From an uncultured Hymenobacter sp. (lineage in GTDB: Bacteria; Bacteroidota; Bacteroidia; Cytophagales; Hymenobacteraceae), in NCBI GenBank assembly GCA_913778455.1, contig CAJYVK010000233.1:1-42050 (forward strand): 42,050 nt of DNA. Direction: 5' to 3'. Made by a program: the position numbers and the translations under genes. Under the pieces are notes generated by a model. That model was given only the letters and a program-made list of their open reading frames with translations, did not search any database and was not told where the DNA came from. Shown here piece after piece: positions 40,026 to 42,050 of the stretch. Numbering within the stretch: the first letter of the stretch is position 1; each line of letters starts with the position of its first letter.

Positions 40026-41041
40026 CAGAGGTTGGCGTCGAGTACGATGCGGTAGTGCGCCTTGCCCGAGCGCAGGTGGTCGAGGGCGGCATTAGCCTCG
40101 CTCATGGGGAAGTGCTCGGTGAGGGGCTTGATGTCGTGCTGGGCGCAGAAGCGGAGCATCTTATCGATTTGGGCGCGGTTGCCGGTGGGGGAAGCGCCGA
40201 CCGACTGATTGTTGAGCAGCAGCGGGAATACCGATACCGGGATGGGCTCCAGCACCGCGCCCACGATGTGCAGGCGGCCGTTGGGCTTGAGCATGGCGAT
40301 GATGTCGTTCCAGTCGAGCGAGACGTTGGCCGTGATCAGGATGAAGTCAAACGTACGGGCCAACTTTTTGAGCTCGGCCTTATCGGTGCTCGACGCCGTG
40401 CGGGTAGCGCCCAGCTTGTGCGCTTCCTCAATCTTGCGCGGGCTGGAGGTGAAGGCCGTCACGTCGCAGCCCCAGGCGCTGAGAAACTTAACGGCCAGGT
40501 GGCCCAGCCCGCCGATGCCAAATACCCCCACGCGGTCGGTGGGCTGCACGTGGTCCATGATGGGCGCAAACACCGTAACGCCGCCGCACAGCAGCGGGCC
40601 GGCCTCGGCGGCATCGACGCCGTCGGGAATCGGCACGGCCCAGACCCAGTGGCTGCGCACCTGCTGGGCAAAGGCCCCGTGCCGCCCCACGATGGTAGGC
40701 TGGCCGGAGGTACACATCTGCTGGTCGCCGCTCAGGCAGGGCTCGCAGTGCAGGCAGCTGCTGGCGCTCCAGCCCACGCCCACGCGCTGGCCGATTGCGA
40801 GGCCCTTTTTGGCGGCTACTTCGCCCAGGGCTACTACGCGGCCGATGGCCTCGTGGCCCGGTACAAATGGAAAAGAGGCGATGCCCCACTCGTTGTCGAG
40901 CATCGACAGGTCGGAGTGGCAGATGCCGCAGTATTCTACGGCGATGTCTACTTCTTCGGCGCCCAGCGGGCCGGGCTCGTAGCTAAACGGTTCGAGCGGG
41001 CCGCGAGCCTGCTTGGCAGCCAGGGCTTTAACTTCAGCCAT
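40025..41041 (-). CDS. Zinc-dependent alcohol dehydrogenase (YahK/cinnamyl-type)
   Basis: The product is 338 residues, a medium-chain dehydrogenase/reductase that interconverts aldehydes and alcohols, probably with NADPH. Catalytic zinc ligands are C38 (EYCGICHSD) and H63-E64 (VPGHEAIG), with the third in the CGGVTVFAP region. The structural zinc is held by C96, C99, C102 and C110 (SSCLHCEPCLSGDQQMC). The cofactor fold is GVFGIGGLGHLAVK. The ATG at 41039-41041 (MAEVKALAAK) is the usual start. Its substrate in the cell is unknown. It stands alone between the metal cluster and the SGNH-like gene. Confidence 0.94.
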   Translation of the reverse strand: MAEVKALAAKQARGPLEPFSYEPGPLGAEEVDIAVEYCGICHSDLSMLDNEWGIASFPFVPGHEAIGRVVALGEVAAKKGLAIGQRVGVGWSASSCLHCEPCLSGDQQMCTSGQPTIVGRHGAFAQQVRSHWVWAVPIPDGVDAAEAGPLLCGGVTVFAPIMDHVQPTDRVGVFGIGGLGHLAVKFLSAWGCDVTAFTSSPRKIEEAHKLGATRTASSTDKAELKKLARTFDFILITANVSLDWNDIIAMLKPNGRLHIVGAVLEPIPVSVFPLLLNNQSVGASPTGNRAQIDKMLRFCAQHDIKPLTEHFPMSEANAALDHLRSGKAHYRIVLDANL

Positions 41042-41150
41042 TGGGTAAGAAAGGGAGGTTGGTAAAGAGAAGAAAAAGAGTGCAAGAGCCCACCTGAGCA
41101 GGCCCGTATTTTCCCCAACCGCTACCTGCCCCGCAAGTTTTGGCCGCCGG

Positions 41151-42050
41151 CTAGCCCTGGGGGCCGACCTGTACCTGCTCGTAGGCGATTTTTTGCAGTT
41201 GCACGGCGACCGCCGGCGCGATGCCGAGGGCCGCAGCGGCCTGCTCGCCGGCCCCGAGCTTACGTGGGTCGTAGCCGGTTACTTCGGCCAGTACCACGCA
41301 GGCGTTGAGGTAGGCTCCGTAAATGCTAGGGTGGTAGTGATCGCGGCCCCAGAGGTCGATTTTGCCGGGCTCGGCGGCATCGTAGGGGTTGGGGTCGGCC
41401 ACGCCCTGGCGCACGGCGCGCAGCCAGGCATCGCCGGCCGGGGCCACGCCGGCGATGCGCTTGTCCTGCGCGGCTTCCTGGTAGTAGGCGCGGTGCAGGT
41501 CGGTGGTCATAGAGTCGAGGGGCAGGCCGGAGTAGCCTTTGCCGGCGGGGTAGGTCTGGTCGGCCCGCGCCCAGGTCTGGTAGAGGTACACCTTGGCCCG
41601 CGGGCTGGCCTGGTGCACGGCCTGCTCCAGCTTGGTGGCGTATTCGTAGAAGCGCGTCGGCTGGCCGCCGTGGCGGGCGGGCACGGGGCCGGTGCTGTAG
41701 TCGTGCATGATGACCTTATCCCACTTCGGCTGCTGAATGACGGCCAGCGCGCTGTCGTAGTGAAACTTCAGTGTTTGCCCGCTAATGGCTTCCAGATGCA
41801 CCTCGTAGTGGAGCCCCGCCTCGTCGGTCAGCTTTTTGAAAATGCCCGGGATGCCACCCCACGGCCCGGCCTCGTGCTCGTACTGGCGGCGGCGCTGGCC
41901 GGTGCGATTGGGCTGAAAATTCTCGTCGGTGATGGCGGCGGCGTTGTACGTCAGCACCGGCTCGAAGGCCCCGTGAAAAAAGCTGTTGCCGACGAAAAGA
42001 ATAACGACGGGCTTGGGAGCGACGGGCGGGGGAGCGGTGGCGTGGCCAGT
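41151..42050 (-). CDS. SGNH-like hydrolase, 5' end missing
   Basis: The frame is open to the right edge, so the N-terminus is missing; 299 residues are visible. The sequence begins with a Pro/Ala-rich linker and KPVVILFVGNSFFHGAFEPV, the block I position of SGNH/GDSL-like esterases (GNSF, with Ser as nucleophile). A typical C-terminal block follows: IDLWGRDHYHPSIYGAYLNACVVLAEVTG, whose D-x-x-H-P supplies the Asp and His. The middle (VYLYQTWARADQTYP) fits the same fold. It probably cleaves an ester on a glycan or other polymer. The ATG-like GTG at 41957 is internal to the conserved fold and not the true start. Confidence 0.75.
   Translation of the reverse strand, partial: TGHATAPPPVAPKPVVILFVGNSFFHGAFEPVLTYNAAAITDENFQPNRTGQRRRQYEHEAGPWGGIPGIFKKLTDEAGLHYEVHLEAISGQTLKFHYDSALAVIQQPKWDKVIMHDYSTGPVPARHGGQPTRFYEYATKLEQAVHQASPRAKVYLYQTWARADQTYPAGKGYSGLPLDSMTTDLHRAYYQEAAQDKRIAGVAPAGDAWLRAVRQGVADPNPYDAAEPGKIDLWGRDHYHPSIYGAYLNACVVLAEVTGYDPRKLGAGEQAAAALGIAPAVAVQLQKIAYEQVQVGPQG

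Overview
The window looks like a chromosomal segment of a pigmented, GC-rich member of the Bacteroidota, most likely Hymenobacter or a close relative in Cytophagales. The evidence is a flexixanthin-type carotenoid gene set (crtZ, crtI, crtB, crtW, with ispH), a type IX secretion sorting domain, a CarH-like MerR regulator paired with an ECF sigma factor, a TonB receptor with a carboxypeptidase-like N-terminal domain, and promoter elements of the TAnnTTTG type. Assignments rest on reading translated motifs; no database search was possible.

Layout. 1-5.9 kb is an accessory stretch: a truncated secreted protein, a small membrane protein, a Cys-rich secreted peptide, an AT-rich DUF4917/SIR2-like gene, an orphan ribbon-helix-helix protein, a GH18-type hydrolase and a decayed NHL-repeat gene. 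5.9-14.8 kb holds an aldo/keto reductase with a divergent AraC regulator, a T9SS-sorted secreted protein, a CrtC/AttH-like lipocalin protein, a gluzincin peptidase and a divergent histidine kinase/response regulator pair. 14.8-17.6 kb looks like a small integrated element: serine recombinase, AT-rich membrane protein and tyrosine integrase, ending at the 3' end of tRNA-Leu(CAA). 17.6-28.4 kb is mostly core genes (hscB, SAM hydroxide adenosyltransferase, phoH, comEC, enoyl-CoA hydratase), interrupted by a lower-GC pair (endonuclease/exonuclease/phosphatase nuclease plus partner) directly before comEC.

28.4-36.0 kb is the carotenoid locus, all on the plus strand: crtZ, a MerR regulator lacking the expected cobalamin-binding histidines, an ECF sigma factor, crtI, crtB, a small secreted protein, ispH and crtW. 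IspH supplies isoprenoid precursors, CrtB makes phytoene, CrtI desaturates it, and CrtZ/CrtW hydroxylate and ketolate the end rings; the MerR/sigma pair probably controls the set. 36.2-39.6 kb is a minus-strand metal-handling cluster (HYC_CC_PP-like protein, TonB receptor, HMA protein), followed by a zinc alcohol dehydrogenase and a truncated SGNH-like hydrolase.

The most unusual signal is non-coding. Several families of palindromic or iterated repeats fill the intergenic spaces of the carotenoid and metal regions. One family, built on ATTTAACGGATT iterations, sits at or overlaps the stop codon of five consecutive or near-consecutive genes, always in the sense orientation. The same family is amplified as an in-frame 69-bp tandem repeat across the translation start of crtW.
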